NCBI RefSeq assembly: GCF_016466415.2
Contig: NZ_CP066771.1
Span: 1,488,001-1,552,000, forward strand
Reading direction: 5' to 3'
From: Ralstonia pickettii
Lineage (GTDB): Bacteria; Pseudomonadota; Gammaproteobacteria; Burkholderiales; Burkholderiaceae
Length of the DNA stretch: 64,000 bases
Positions 26,841 to 36,097 of the stretch are shown in pieces. The notes under the pieces are model-generated. The model searched no databases, was not told the origin of the DNA, and saw nothing but the letters and a program-made list of their open reading frames with translations. Within the stretch, counting starts at the first letter, position 1. Each line of letters starts with the position of its first letter. The position numbers and the translations under genes are program-made.

Positions 26841-28460
26841 ATGCCCACAGCCCTACCCGCCTGGCAGTCCCTGACGCAACACGCAGAATCGATCCGCGCA
26901 GCACATATGCGCGACTGGTTTGCCGCGCCCGATGCCGAAGAACGGGTACGCGTGTTCACGCTGGATGCGGCTGGCCTGACGGTCGATTACTCAAAAAACC
27001 GCCTCACGCCCGAGACCCTGGCGCTGCTACTGCAACTTGCTGACGAGGCCGGCGTGCTTGCGCTGCGCGATGCCATGCTGCGTGGCGACCGCATCAACAA
27101 CACCGAGCACCGCTCCGTCTTGCACGTGGCCCTGCGTGGCCGCGCTGAAGACGACTATCGCGCCGATGGCGAGCCCGTCATGCCCGAAGTGCTGGGCGTG
27201 CGGGCCCAGATGCACGACTTCGCCAACCGCGTGCATAGCGGCGCGTGGACGGGCCATTCCGGGAAGCGCATCACCGACGTGGTGAACATTGGCATCGGCG
27301 GTTCGGACCTCGGCCCGCGCATGGTGTGCCGCGCGCTGGACCACCTTGCCGTGCCACAGGTGCGCGTGCATTTCGTCTCCAACGTCGATGGTACGGACTT
27401 GGCCGAAACGCTCGACCATCTCGACCCGGATACCACGCTCGCGATTGTCTGTTCGAAGACGTTCACCACGCTCGAAACCATGGCGAACGCGCACAGCATG
27501 CGCCGTTGGTTTGTCGAGCATGGCGTAGCTGAAGCCCAGCTCAGGCACCACTTCGTCGCTGTCTCCACCAACCACGAGGCCGTCGTCCAGTTCGGCATCG
27601 ACCCGGACAACATGTTCACGTTCTGGGATTGGGTTGGCGGGCGGTTCTCGCTGTGGTCGGCGGTGGGCCTGTCGATCGTGCTGGCAATCGGGCCGCAGCA
27701 ATTCGAAGCGATGCTCGATGGCGCGCGCGCCATGGATCGCCACTTCGCCACGGCCGCGCCGCGTGAAAACTTGCCGCTCATTCTCGGGATGCTGTCGGTC
27801 TGGTATCGCGGCTTCTTCGACGCGGCGAGTGCCTGTACCGTGCCCTACTGCGCGCCGCTGGAGTTGCTAACCGACTTCATGCAACAGTTGGAGATGGAGA
27901 GCAACGGCAAATCCGTCCAACGCAACGGCGCGGCCATCGATACCGACACCGGCCCCATCGTCTGGGGCACGGCCGGCACCAACGGGCAGCATGCGTATTT
28001 CCAGTTGATCCACCAGGGCTCGCAGATCGTGCCCGTGGATTTCATCACCACACTCGAGCCGGTGCGCACCCTGCCCGGCCACCACGCCAAACTGCTCGCG
28101 AACTGCTTTGCGCAGGGCGAGGCGCTGCTGCTGGGGCGCACCGCCGAGGAGGTCCGCGCGGGCGGCGTCACCGACGAAGCGCTGGTGCCGCACATGGTGT
28201 TCGAAGGCAATCGCCCGAGCACGACCATCCTGATGGAAAGGCTGGACGCTGCGTCACTGGGCGCACTCATCGCCTGCGCCGAGCACCGCACCTTCGTGCA
28301 GGGTGCGGTGTGGAACATCAACTCGTTCGATCAGTGGGGCGTGGAGCTTGGCAAGAAACTCGCCAAGCCGATCCAGGCGGAACTGGAAGGGGCTCCGGCC
28401 TCCGTGGCGCATGATGCGTCGACGGCGGCGTTGATTCGCCGCGCCAAGGCCGCCCTCTGA
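26841..28460 (+). CDS. pgi: Glucose-6-phosphate isomerase
   Basis: A 539-residue phosphoglucose isomerase interconverting glucose-6-phosphate and fructose-6-phosphate. Diagnostic parts are DVVNIGIGGSDLGPRMV (sugar-phosphate binding), VCSKTFTTLET, WDWVGGRFSLWSAVGL, the PROSITE-like QLEMESNGKSV, and GTNGQHAYFQLIHQG with catalytic Glu/His in the family positions. The C-terminal signature FDQWGVELGKKLA is complete. ATG 26841 aligns with the usual N-terminus (SLTQHAESI, MRDWFA). Converges on the ABC ATPase gene with only 9 bp between stop codons and no clear terminator. Confidence 0.97.
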   Translation: MPTALPAWQSLTQHAESIRAAHMRDWFAAPDAEERVRVFTLDAAGLTVDYSKNRLTPETLALLLQLADEAGVLALRDAMLRGDRINNTEHRSVLHVALRGRAEDDYRADGEPVMPEVLGVRAQMHDFANRVHSGAWTGHSGKRITDVVNIGIGGSDLGPRMVCRALDHLAVPQVRVHFVSNVDGTDLAETLDHLDPDTTLAIVCSKTFTTLETMANAHSMRRWFVEHGVAEAQLRHHFVAVSTNHEAVVQFGIDPDNMFTFWDWVGGRFSLWSAVGLSIVLAIGPQQFEAMLDGARAMDRHFATAAPRENLPLILGMLSVWYRGFFDAASACTVPYCAPLELLTDFMQQLEMESNGKSVQRNGAAIDTDTGPIVWGTAGTNGQHAYFQLIHQGSQIVPVDFITTLEPVRTLPGHHAKLLANCFAQGEALLLGRTAEEVRAGGVTDEALVPHMVFEGNRPSTTILMERLDAASLGALIACAEHRTFVQGAVWNINSFDQWGVELGKKLAKPIQAELEGAPASVAHDASTAALIRRAKAAL

Positions 28461-28469
28461 CGCAAACGT

Positions 28470-29180
28470 TCAGAGTTCGGTGACGATCTCGTCGCCGACG
28501 AGATGCCCAGCTTCAATGGTGAGAATACGGCTGCATCGCGCAGCCACGGAGCGGTCGTGCGTCACCAGCACCAGCGTGGAGCCGGCACTGCGGTTGAGTT
28601 CAAACATCAGCGCGATCACGGCTTCGCCCGTGGCGGTGTCGAGACTGCCGGTCGGCTCGTCGGCAAAGAGAATGTCGGGCTCGGTCACGAACGCGCGCGC
28701 CAGGGCCACGCGCTGCTGCTCGCCGCCGGACAGCGTCTTCGGGTAGTGCGACAGCCGTGCTCCAAGGCCGACACGCTCCAGCAGGACCGTGGCGCGCCGG
28801 CGCATATCGGCGGTGCTCACGTCGCCCTGCAACTCCAATGGCAGCATCACGTTCTCAAGGGCCGTCAGATGAGGCAGCAACTGGAACGATTGAAAGACAA
28901 AGCCGACGTGGCTGCCACGCACGGCTGCGCGGCCATCCTCGTCCAGCTTGAACAGGTCGTTGCCCAGCAGCTTGACGGAGCCCGATGTCGGCAGGTCCAG
29001 GCCCGCAAGCAACCCAAGCAGCGTCGATTTTCCCGAGCCCGACGCGCCGACAATCGCCAATGTCTCGCCCCTTTCCACACGGAAGGCAACATCGCTCAGA
29101 ATAGGCAACTCACCGGTGGCATCGCGCACGGTCTTGTGCAGCAAATCGACTTCAATCACCCAGGTAGCGGAAGACGACAT
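28470..29180 (-). CDS. ybbA: YbbA-type ABC transporter ATP-binding protein
   Basis: A 236-residue ATPase of the MacB/LolD family: Walker A GASGSGKS at 45-52, Q-loop VFQSFQLLPHLTALENV, signature LSGGEQQRVALARA, Walker B ILFADEPTGSLD and H-loop LVTHD. Family members usually work with an FtsX-like permease (YbbP), which is not found next to it here. The pairing with tesA is conserved in many proteobacteria (ybbA next to tesA) and supports the assignment. Its ATG (29180-29178) shares the CATG with the tesA start on the opposite strand. Function in the cell envelope is inferred from family. Confidence 0.9.
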   Translation of the reverse strand: MSSSATWVIEVDLLHKTVRDATGELPILSDVAFRVERGETLAIVGASGSGKSTLLGLLAGLDLPTSGSVKLLGNDLFKLDEDGRAAVRGSHVGFVFQSFQLLPHLTALENVMLPLELQGDVSTADMRRRATVLLERVGLGARLSHYPKTLSGGEQQRVALARAFVTEPDILFADEPTGSLDTATGEAVIALMFELNRSAGSTLVLVTHDRSVAARCSRILTIEAGHLVGDEIVTEL

Positions 29181-29862
29181 GATTGGACTGGTAGGTAGTA
29201 GAAGGCGCAGTGTGAAGTTACTCGCCGCGGCGCTTGGCTGCGCAGTGTTCGGCATGCTGCCACTCGCACAGACGGCTGCAGCACAAGGCGCGCCTGCATC
29301 GCATCGCGTGGTGGTGCTCGGTGACAGCCTGTCGGCGGGATACGGCCTGGCGCAAGGCACAGGCTGGGTCGCGTTACTCGACAGGCGACTCAAAGAACGG
29401 AAGCCCGATTATAGCGTCGCCAATGCAAGCATCAGCGGCGACACCACGGCCGGCGGCCGCTCGCGCTTGCCCGCCGTGCTGGCCCGCGAAAAGCCCTCTG
29501 TCGTGATTCTCGAACTGGGCGGTAACGACGCGCTGCGCGGCCTGTCGCTCGCCTCCAGCGAGGGCAACATGAAGGCGATGATCGAAGCATCGCAAGCGGC
29601 TGGCGCGAAGGTGCTGCTGGTGGGCATGCGCATCCCGCCCAACTACGGCCCGGATTACAGCGAGCGCTTCTTCGCCATGTTCGGCAAGCTGGCGCAGCAG
29701 TACAAGCTGCCACTGGTGCCATTCCTGCTCGAAGGGGTTGCGCAGCGGCCCGACTGGTTCCAGGAAGATCGCATCCACCCCATTGCCGCAGCGCAGCCGA
29801 CGATGCTCGATAACGTGTGGCCCAAACTGGAACCTCTCCTTAAAGCCCGGGTCGGAAGATAA
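29179..29862 (+). CDS. tesA: Arylesterase / thioesterase I (GDSL, SGNH hydrolase)
   Basis: A 227-residue periplasmic SGNH hydrolase. Block I GDSLS (48-52, nucleophile Ser50), the Gly in ISGDTTAGG, block III GGND (114-117) and the catalytic pair DRIHP (Asp197, His200) are all present. A signal peptide spans roughly residues 11-36 (VKLLAAALGCAVFGMLPLAQ, cleavage after AAA). TesA enzymes hydrolyse acyl esters and thioesters. Start ATG 29179 overlaps the divergent ybbA start; a GTG at 29212 directly before the signal peptide is an alternative and would remove this overlap. Followed by lepB after 84 bp. Confidence 0.93.
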   Translation: MIGLVGSRRRSVKLLAAALGCAVFGMLPLAQTAAAQGAPASHRVVVLGDSLSAGYGLAQGTGWVALLDRRLKERKPDYSVANASISGDTTAGGRSRLPAVLAREKPSVVILELGGNDALRGLSLASSEGNMKAMIEASQAAGAKVLLVGMRIPPNYGPDYSERFFAMFGKLAQQYKLPLVPFLLEGVAQRPDWFQEDRIHPIAAAQPTMLDNVWPKLEPLLKARVGR

Positions 29863-29946
29863 CCCTTCTGCCGCACCGATGGCGTCATCCGGCGCATCGG
29901 ATTTCCGGCTCCGGCACGGCGGCCACCTCTCACTCGGGCGAACACC

Positions 29947-30639
29947 ATGAAGCTTCTGGCAAGCGGGCTGCGCGCAGCGCGTGACAACAAGCGGTTCCTG
30001 GTCGGCATGTCGCTGCTTTTTGCCTTCCGCGCCTGCATTGCGGACTGGGCAGTCGTGCCGAGCGGCTCAATGAATCCCACGCTCATCGAAGGCGACTACA
30101 TCTTGATGAACCGGTTGGCTTACGGGGTGCGCGTACCGGCCACCACCGTCTGGCTCAAGCGCGGCAGCGACCCGCGACGTGGTGATGTCGTCGTCTTCTC
30201 CTCCCCCGAAGACGGCACGAAGCTGGTCAAGCGACTCATCGGGCTGCCCGGCGACGTGGTTGAAATGCGTGACGAAGCGCTCTACATCAATCACCAGCGC
30301 TTGGCCTATGCGCCGCTGCCAGACGTCGCACCCGGCGCGCTGCCGCAAGCAACGGCGATGCTGCCGCACGAACTCTGGTCGGAAGCGCTACCGGGCCGGC
30401 AGCACACCGTGATGGTCTTGCCGGAGGTGCGTGCCCTGCGCAGTTTCGGTCCCATCATCGTCCCGCAAGACCACTACCTCATGCTGGGTGACAACCGCGA
30501 CAACAGCCGCGACTCCCGCTACTTCGGTCTCGTACCGCGCAAGAATCTGATCGCTCGCGCTTCCCACCTGGCCCTATCGTTCGATCCAGACCACTTGTAC
30601 ATGCCGCGCCTCGCACGCATGGGCAAGCCGCTGGACTAG
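29947..30639 (+). CDS. lepB: Signal peptidase I
   Basis: A 230-residue S26 signal peptidase. The N-terminal membrane segment (about 18-32) precedes box B PSGSM (38-42) with nucleophile Ser41; box D KRLIGLPGD gives the general base Lys95; box E GDNRDNSRDSRYFG is complete. It removes signal peptides from exported proteins at the periplasmic face of the inner membrane. It is shorter than E. coli LepB (324 residues) and has one clear N-terminal helix, so it may be an additional peptidase besides a canonical LepB linked to lepA-rnc elsewhere. Followed by a strong bidirectional terminator. Confidence 0.93.
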   Translation: MKLLASGLRAARDNKRFLVGMSLLFAFRACIADWAVVPSGSMNPTLIEGDYILMNRLAYGVRVPATTVWLKRGSDPRRGDVVVFSSPEDGTKLVKRLIGLPGDVVEMRDEALYINHQRLAYAPLPDVAPGALPQATAMLPHELWSEALPGRQHTVMVLPEVRALRSFGPIIVPQDHYLMLGDNRDNSRDSRYFGLVPRKNLIARASHLALSFDPDHLYMPRLARMGKPLD

Positions 30640-30662
30640 CGCAACGCCAAAAGTACGCAAAG

Positions 30663-30696
30663 AAAAAGCCCCCTCGTTATTGAGGGGGCTTTTTCG
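30663..30696. terminator. Bidirectional terminator between lepB and ppiD
   Basis: AAAAAGCCCCCTC and GAGGGGGCTTTTT form a long perfect stem around a GTTATT loop. Convergent genes lie on both sides, and each strand ends in T residues. Confidence 0.92.
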
Positions 30697-30722
30697 TCAG
30701 GCTACGTACTCTGCACGCCGTA

Positions 30723-32663
30723 TTAGTCCTCTGCAGTATTGGCTGGCTTGCTGCTGTCGACCGCGCTGCTGTTGATCTTCACCTTCGAGCGCGCCTTCAG
30801 TGCTTCATAGTAGGCATTGAACTCGGTCTGACCCGCGGCCTGAGCCAGTTGCTGTGCATCGGCAGCGCGGCGCGTCTCGTCCACATTGGCCGGCGGCAGC
30901 ACCTTGTTGATGCGATACAGCGCGTAGCCCTGGGCACCCAGGTCGACGCCAATGGTGGTCGGCAGCTTGGTCGCATCCGCGCGCAGGATGGCTGTCAGTG
31001 CAGCCGGCGGCGTGCCCTGCGCCTGCTGGCGCGAGACCGTCTGTACAGCACCGAAACCATCGGCGCTGTTACTCTGCTTCACGGCAGCCAGCTTCTCTTC
31101 GCCGGCCTTCTTGGCCAGCGCAGCGGCTTGCTCGGCGATCACCTTAGCCTTGACCTGTTCACGCACGTCGGCCAGCTTCTTCACCGTTGCCGGACGATAC
31201 TCCGCCGCACGCGCTGCAACCAGCGTGGTCGGACCCACCTGGATGGCAGCTGTATTGCGGTGGTTCTTGATCACGTCGTCGGCAAACAGCGCCTTGAGCA
31301 CCTTGTCATTGCCGATGGGGCTGCCGGACTGCGCCGGGCTCGGCGTGCGGGTCACGTTGTCGGCCGTCTGGATCTGCAGCTTGAGCTTGTCAGCCACCGG
31401 CTTCAGGCTGTCGGACTGATCTTCCACCGTGTTGGAGAACGCATCGGCCAGCTCCGAGTACTTCTTGTTCGCGAGTTGCGTACGCAGTTCGCGTTCAAGC
31501 TCCGGCTTGACGGCTTCCAACGGCTGCACACCGCCACCCTTCACTTCTTCCAGCTTGATGATGTGGAAACCAAAATCGCTTTGGACCACGTCACTGATGT
31601 CGCCCGGCTGCTTGAGCGCAAACAGCGCGTTCTCGAACGGCGGCACAGTCGCGCCCTTGCCGAGGAAGCCCAGCTCGCCACCCTGCGCGGCTGAACCCGG
31701 ATCGCCAGAGTACTTCTTGGCGAGATCTGCGAAGCTCGCGGGGTTTTTACGCACCTCGGCCAGGACTTCTTCGGCCTTCTTCTTGGCGGCTTCCTTGTCG
31801 GCAGGCTTGGCGTTATCCGGCAGCTTGATCAGAATGTGAGCGGCGCGGCGTTCTTCCTGTGTCTTGAAGCGCGCAGCGTTCTGATCGTAGTACTCCTTGA
31901 GCTGCTCGGGCGTGACCGGAATCTGCTTCATCATCTCTTCGCCCGAGAACACGACATACTCGGCCTTGACTTGCTCCGGCACAGAGAATTCCTGCTGGTG
32001 CGCGTCGTAGTAAGCCTGGATGGCCTTGTCGTCCGCATTGACCTTTGCAGCGTAGTCCGCCGGCTTGAACAGCAGTGCCTGAACTTCACGTTGCTGATCG
32101 CGTACCTGGATGAGGCGATCCACCAGCGACTTCGGCACAAACGCCGACGACACGATCGATTGCGGAATCTGTTGCTGCGAGAGCTCGAAGCGCAGATTGC
32201 CTTCCAACTGCTCGGGCGTCATGTTCTGCGCAGACAGCAGCCTTACGTAGGCTTCCTGATCGAAGGAGCCATCCGGCTTGCGCAGCGCCGCCACGGCCGG
32301 AATTTGGAGGATGGTGTCGCGAATCTTCTCGTTCGAGATGGTCAGGTTTGCACGCGTGACCTCATTGGCCAGCACGCGTTGCTGGATGATGCCGTCGAGC
32401 ACGTCGCGGCGCATCTGTGGACCTTCGAACTGGCGCGGATCATATTGCGCGCCAAGCATCTGGCGCAGGCGCTCGGTCTGCTCGCGCACGCGCGCGTCGA
32501 CTTCGTTGGTCGAGATGACCTTGCCGTCGACCTTGGCAGCGTCATGCGAGCTGTCCATGAAGCTCGAATAGCTCTGCACGCCAAAGAACACGAACGACGG
32601 GAACACCAGAATCAGCAGCACCAGAAACATCAAGCGCCGATGCGTACGTACGAAATCAAGCAT
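30723..32663 (-). CDS. ppiD: PpiD-like periplasmic peptidyl-prolyl isomerase / chaperone
   Basis: A 646-residue inner-membrane-anchored chaperone. One N-terminal transmembrane helix lies at about residues 11-31 (LMFLVLLILVFPSFVFFGV), followed by a SurA-like chaperone region (VDGKVISTNEVDARVREQ) and a parvulin PpiC domain at about 250-360 (RRAAHILIKL, FADLAKKYSGDPGSAAQGG, GFHIIKLEEVKGG). The C-terminal part again has chaperone-like helices. PpiD helps fold proteins emerging from the Sec translocon. The ATG at 32663 is set by the TM helix; the open frame runs upstream into tRNA sequence. Order lon-hupB-tRNAs-ppiD resembles the lon-hupB-ppiD order of enterobacteria. Confidence 0.95.
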   Translation of the reverse strand: MLDFVRTHRRLMFLVLLILVFPSFVFFGVQSYSSFMDSSHDAAKVDGKVISTNEVDARVREQTERLRQMLGAQYDPRQFEGPQMRRDVLDGIIQQRVLANEVTRANLTISNEKIRDTILQIPAVAALRKPDGSFDQEAYVRLLSAQNMTPEQLEGNLRFELSQQQIPQSIVSSAFVPKSLVDRLIQVRDQQREVQALLFKPADYAAKVNADDKAIQAYYDAHQQEFSVPEQVKAEYVVFSGEEMMKQIPVTPEQLKEYYDQNAARFKTQEERRAAHILIKLPDNAKPADKEAAKKKAEEVLAEVRKNPASFADLAKKYSGDPGSAAQGGELGFLGKGATVPPFENALFALKQPGDISDVVQSDFGFHIIKLEEVKGGGVQPLEAVKPELERELRTQLANKKYSELADAFSNTVEDQSDSLKPVADKLKLQIQTADNVTRTPSPAQSGSPIGNDKVLKALFADDVIKNHRNTAAIQVGPTTLVAARAAEYRPATVKKLADVREQVKAKVIAEQAAALAKKAGEEKLAAVKQSNSADGFGAVQTVSRQQAQGTPPAALTAILRADATKLPTTIGVDLGAQGYALYRINKVLPPANVDETRRAADAQQLAQAAGQTEFNAYYEALKARSKVKINSSAVDSSKPANTAED

Positions 32664-32783
32664 GCTGGACCGGAGGTGAATGGAAGATGGAAAATCCGGC
32701 GATTCTATCAGGTGCCGCCGACATTCCGGACAATCGCGGCATGGCGCACAGGCATGACCTGCAAGCATTCGCCGCTGAAAAGA

Positions 32784-32815
32784 CAAAGGCCCGAACGAAT
32801 CGGGCCTTTGTACAG
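32784..32815 (-). terminator. Terminator of the hupB/tRNA transcript
   Basis: On the minus strand, CAAAGGCCCGA / TCGGGCCTTTG forms an 11-bp stem with a short loop followed by a T-rich stretch (TCTTTT), directly after tRNA-Asp and before ppiD. Confidence 0.85.
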
Positions 32816-32820
32816 GATTC

Positions 32821-32897
32821 TGGCGGAGCGGACGGGACTCGAACCCGCGACCCCCGGCGTGACAGGCCGGTATTCTAACCGACTGAACTACCGCTCC
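32821..32897 (-). tRNA. tRNA-Asp (anticodon GTC)
   Basis: 77-nt cloverleaf on the minus strand: acceptor GGAGCGG pairs with CCGCTCC, D-loop AGTTCAGTCGGTTAGA, anticodon loop CCTGTCACG, TPsiC loop GGTTCGAGTCC, and a CCA end encoded in the DNA. Confidence 0.97.
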
Positions 32898-32941
32898 AGA
32901 TTGGGTCGGACCTTCCGACGCTGGAGCGGCAATACGAACGA

Positions 32942-33017
32942 TGGTGGGTGCTGAGAGGCTCGAACTCCCGACCCGCGCCTTGTAAGGGCGCTGCTCTACC
33001 AACTGAGCTAAGCACCC
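32942..33017 (-). tRNA. tRNA-Val (anticodon TAC)
   Basis: 76-nt cloverleaf on the minus strand: acceptor GGGTGCT pairs with AGCACCC, D-arm AGCTCAGTTGGTAGAGC, anticodon loop CTTACAAG, TPsiC loop GTTCGAGCC, with CCA encoded. It lies 44 bp upstream of tRNA-Asp in the same transcript. Confidence 0.97.
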
Positions 33018-33084
33018 GTTCGTACCGCCGGCGTAAGCCGGACTGTCCGGCGCCCGTGTTGTCACCCACGAGCACCAAAGCCCG

Positions 33085-33357
33085 CTAGTTTAGCGCATCT
33101 TTCAGCGCTTTGCCAGGTTTGAATTTAGCAACTTTACCACCTTCGATCGTGATGGCCGCACCCGTGCGCGGATTGCGTCCATTACGCGAAGATCGCTTGC
33201 CGACCAGAAACGTGCCAAAGCCGACCAGCGTGACCGAGCCACCGTCGCACAATGCATCTTTGATACCGTCGATCAGCGCGTCGATGGCGCGCCCCGCTGC
33301 GGCTTTCGACATATCAGTTTGCGCTGCCACATGGTCGATGAGATCTGTTTTATTCAT
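33085..33357 (-). CDS. hupB: Nucleoid-associated DNA-binding protein HU-beta
   Basis: A 90-residue HU protein: MNKTDLIDHVAAQTDMSKAA start, SVTLVGFGTFLVGKRSSRNGRNPRTG arm region with the DNA-intercalating Arg-Asn-Pro turn, and C-terminal KVAKFKPGKALKDALN. HU dimers bend DNA and compact the nucleoid. The RNPxTG motif at the arm tip is intact. It is downstream of lon on the same strand, after the lon terminator, and upstream of the tRNA-Val gene (67 bp), so the tRNAs may be cotranscribed with it. Confidence 0.97.
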   Translation of the reverse strand: MNKTDLIDHVAAQTDMSKAAAGRAIDALIDGIKDALCDGGSVTLVGFGTFLVGKRSSRNGRNPRTGAAITIEGGKVAKFKPGKALKDALN

Positions 33358-33462
33358 CGTGCCACCTCCCCGAACACCGCTAGTGTGGATTCATTAAAGT
33401 GGCCGTCAATCGACGTGTCAAGGCGAAGAACTGTGTGCCACGTGTCGCAGCCAGTGCAAAGA

Positions 33463-33490
33463 AAAAGGGCCCGAACATGTCGGGCCCTTC
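33463..33490 (-). terminator. Intrinsic terminator of lon
   Basis: On the minus strand AAGGGCCCGA / TCGGGCCCTT form a stem followed by TTTCTT, 25 bp after the lon stop codon. Confidence 0.85.
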
Positions 33491-33513
33491 TTCAACCTCG
33501 GCAAGCCAAGATG

Positions 33514-35928
33514 TCAGTGATGCACCATTTCCTGCGACTTGCCGTCATCGCCCTGGGCGGGCGCCGGCTTGGCTTCTTCTTCCGGCAGCGGCTCCGGCTT
33601 ACGCACCAGCGCGAGTTCCAGCACCTTGTCGATCCAGCGGACCGGCTGAATCTCGATGCTGTTCTTCACGTTGTCCGGAATGTCAGCCAAGTCCTTGACG
33701 TTCTCCTCCGGAATCAGCGCGAGCTTGATGCCACCGCGGTGAGCGGCCAGCAGCTTTTCCTTCAAGCCGCCGATCGGCAACACTTCGCCGCGCAGGGTGA
33801 TTTCGCCGGTCATCGCCACGTCTGCGCGCACCGGAATCCCGGTCAGCACCGACACCAGCGCCGTCGTCATCGCAATACCTGCCGACGGACCATCCTTGGG
33901 CGTCGCCCCTTCGGGCACGTGAATGTGGATGTCACGCTTCTCGAACATCTCATCCTTGATACCCAGCCGAGCCGACCGCGAACGCACCACCGAGCGCGCA
34001 GCCTCGACGGACTCCTTCATCACGTCGCCCAGCGAACCCGTGCGGGTGATGTTGCCCTTGCCCGGCATCAGCGCGGCTTCAATGGTCAGCAGATCGCCGC
34101 CCACTTCGGTCCATGCCAAACCGGTCACCTGGCCGACCTGGTCTTCCTTGCCGGCCAGACCAAAGTCGAAACGACGCACGCCAAGGAATTTGTCCAGGTT
34201 GTCCGAATCCACCTTCACGGACGTATTGGCTTCTTTCTTCAGCAGCAGTTGCTTGACGACCTTGCGGCAGATCTTCGAGACCTCGCGTTCCAGCGAACGA
34301 ACACCGGCTTCCCGCGTGTAGTAGCGGATGATGTCGCGCAGCGCGGCTTCGGTCACCTCGATCTCGCCCTCCTTCAGACCATTGTTCTTGATCTGCTTGG
34401 GCAGCAAGTAGCGACGGGCGATGTTGACCTTTTCGTCTTCTGTGTAACCCGACAGGCGAATCACTTCCATCCGGTCCAGCAGCGGCGCCGGAATGTTCAG
34501 CGAGTTCGACGTCGCCACGAACATCACATCCGACAGGTCGAAGTCCACTTCGATGTAGTGGTCCTGGAACGTGTGGTTCTGTTCCGGGTCCAGCACTTCG
34601 AGCAATGCAGACGACGGGTCGCCGCGGAAATCCGCACCCATCTTGTCGATCTCGTCGAGCAGGAACAGTGGGTTGCGCACGCCGACCTTCGTCAGGCTCT
34701 GCAGGATCTTGCCCGGCATCGAACCGATGTACGTACGGCGGTGACCGCGAATCTCGGCCTCGTCACGCACGCCACCCAGCGCCATGCGCACGAACTTGCG
34801 GTTCGTTGCACGCGCCACCGACTGCCCGAGCGAGGTCTTGCCAACACCCGGCGGCCCCACGAGGCACAGGATCGGCGCTTTGAGCTTGTCGACGCGCTGT
34901 TGCACGGCGAGATACTCAAGGATACGTTCCTTGACCTTTTCCAAACCGTAGTGGTCTTGATCCAGCACCTGCTCGGCGTTCGACAGGTCGTTGTTGACCT
35001 TGCTCTTCTTGCGCCACGGCAGACCCACCAACGTGTCGATATAGTTGCGCACGACCGTCGCCTCGGCCGACATCGGCGACATCAGCTTGAGCTTCTTGAA
35101 CTCGGACTCGGCCTTCTTCTTGGCCTCCTTCGGCATGCGGGCGGCCTTGATCTTCTTGTCCAGCTCTTCGAGATCGGCGCCTTCCTCGCCTTCGCCCAGC
35201 TCCTTCTGGATGGCCTTGACCTGCTCGTTCAGGTAGTACTCGCGCTGGCTCTTCTCCATCTGGCGCTTGACGCGGCCACGGATGCGCTTTTCCACCTGCA
35301 GGATGTCGATCTCGCCTTCCAGCTGCGACAGCAGGCTCTCTAGACGTTCGGTCACGTTGAACATCTCGAGAATCTTCTGCTTCTGCTCGAGCTTGATCGG
35401 CAGATGTGCGGCAATGGTGTCAGCCAAGCGACCCGGTTCGTCGATACCCGACAGCGAAGTCAGAATCTCCGGCGGGATCTTTTTGTTCAGCTTCACGTAC
35501 TGGTCGAACTGCGACACGATGGCGCGACGCAGCGCCTCGGTCTCAGCCGATTCAGTCGGTTCCGGGCCGACGGGTACCGCTTCGCAGAAGAAGTGAGATT
35601 CGTCGTCGGTGACGGACAGGATGTTGGCGCGCTGAGTGCCCTCGACCAGCACCTTCACGGTGCCGTCCGGTAGCTTCAGCATCTGCAGAATGTTCGCGAT
35701 ACAGCCGACCTCGTACAGATCCTTGTCGGTCGGCTCGTCCTTGGCGGCCGTCTTTTGCGCAACGAGCATGATGCTCTTGCCCGCTTCCATCGCAGCTTCC
35801 AGCGCCTTGATGGATTTGGGGCGCCCCACGAACAGCGGAATCACCATGTGCGGAAACACCACCACGTCACGCAGCGGCAACAGCGGCAGGCGAATCTGCT
35901 CAGCGGGTAAAAGTTGGGTTCCGGACAT
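33514..35928 (-). CDS. lon: ATP-dependent protease Lon
   Basis: An 804-residue LonA protease, normal length. The N-terminal substrate-recognition domain starts [23 protein letters not shown]. The AAA+ domain has Walker A GPPGVGKT at 358-365 and the Walker [11 protein letters not shown]. The C-terminal serine protease domain has nucleophile Ser682 in [10 protein letters not shown] and the dyad Lys in [14 protein letters not shown]. It degrades misfolded and regulatory proteins. It lies downstream of clpX (169 bp, with the clpX terminator between) and upstream of hupB, the conserved clpP-clpX-lon-hupB order. No sigma-32 type promoter was confirmed by eye. Confidence 0.98.
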   Translation of the reverse strand: MSGTQLLPAEQIRLPLLPLRDVVVFPHMVIPLFVGRPKSIKALEAAMEAGKSIMLVAQKTAAKDEPTDKDLYEVGCIANILQMLKLPDGTVKVLVEGTQRANILSVTDDESHFFCEAVPVGPEPTESAETEALRRAIVSQFDQYVKLNKKIPPEILTSLSGIDEPGRLADTIAAHLPIKLEQKQKILEMFNVTERLESLLSQLEGEIDILQVEKRIRGRVKRQMEKSQREYYLNEQVKAIQKELGEGEEGADLEELDKKIKAARMPKEAKKKAESEFKKLKLMSPMSAEATVVRNYIDTLVGLPWRKKSKVNNDLSNAEQVLDQDHYGLEKVKERILEYLAVQQRVDKLKAPILCLVGPPGVGKTSLGQSVARATNRKFVRMALGGVRDEAEIRGHRRTYIGSMPGKILQSLTKVGVRNPLFLLDEIDKMGADFRGDPSSALLEVLDPEQNHTFQDHYIEVDFDLSDVMFVATSNSLNIPAPLLDRMEVIRLSGYTEDEKVNIARRYLLPKQIKNNGLKEGEIEVTEAALRDIIRYYTREAGVRSLEREVSKICRKVVKQLLLKKEANTSVKVDSDNLDKFLGVRRFDFGLAGKEDQVGQVTGLAWTEVGGDLLTIEAALMPGKGNITRTGSLGDVMKESVEAARSVVRSRSARLGIKDEMFEKRDIHIHVPEGATPKDGPSAGIAMTTALVSVLTGIPVRADVAMTGEITLRGEVLPIGGLKEKLLAAHRGGIKLALIPEENVKDLADIPDNVKNSIEIQPVRWIDKVLELALVRKPEPLPEEEAKPAPAQGDDGKSQEMVHH

Positions 35929-36026
35929 TATTTTCCCCAGAAAGTCATGTAAGGGCTAAATTGGGCACAGCGACGGTTTTACAAGACCGCTGCTGCAAGT
36001 CGCATGCCGACCCGGTTTCCCGAAGC

Positions 36027-36054
36027 AAAAAAGCCGCTCGCAAGCGAACGGCTT
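36027..36054 (-). terminator. Intrinsic terminator of clpX
   Basis: On the minus strand GAAGCCGTTCGC / GCGAGCGGCTTTTTT forms a stem with one mismatch followed by a T-run, about 45 bp after the clpX stop. Confidence 0.82.
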
Positions 36055-36097
36055 CCTGCATGGGACGCATACGGCGCATCCCGGCCGGGCATTCGCG

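Noticed and set aside
33319-35343. A 674-residue open frame opposite lon
   Set aside because: It is a shadow of lon on the opposite strand; composition is His/Arg/Gln-rich and there are no known motifs.
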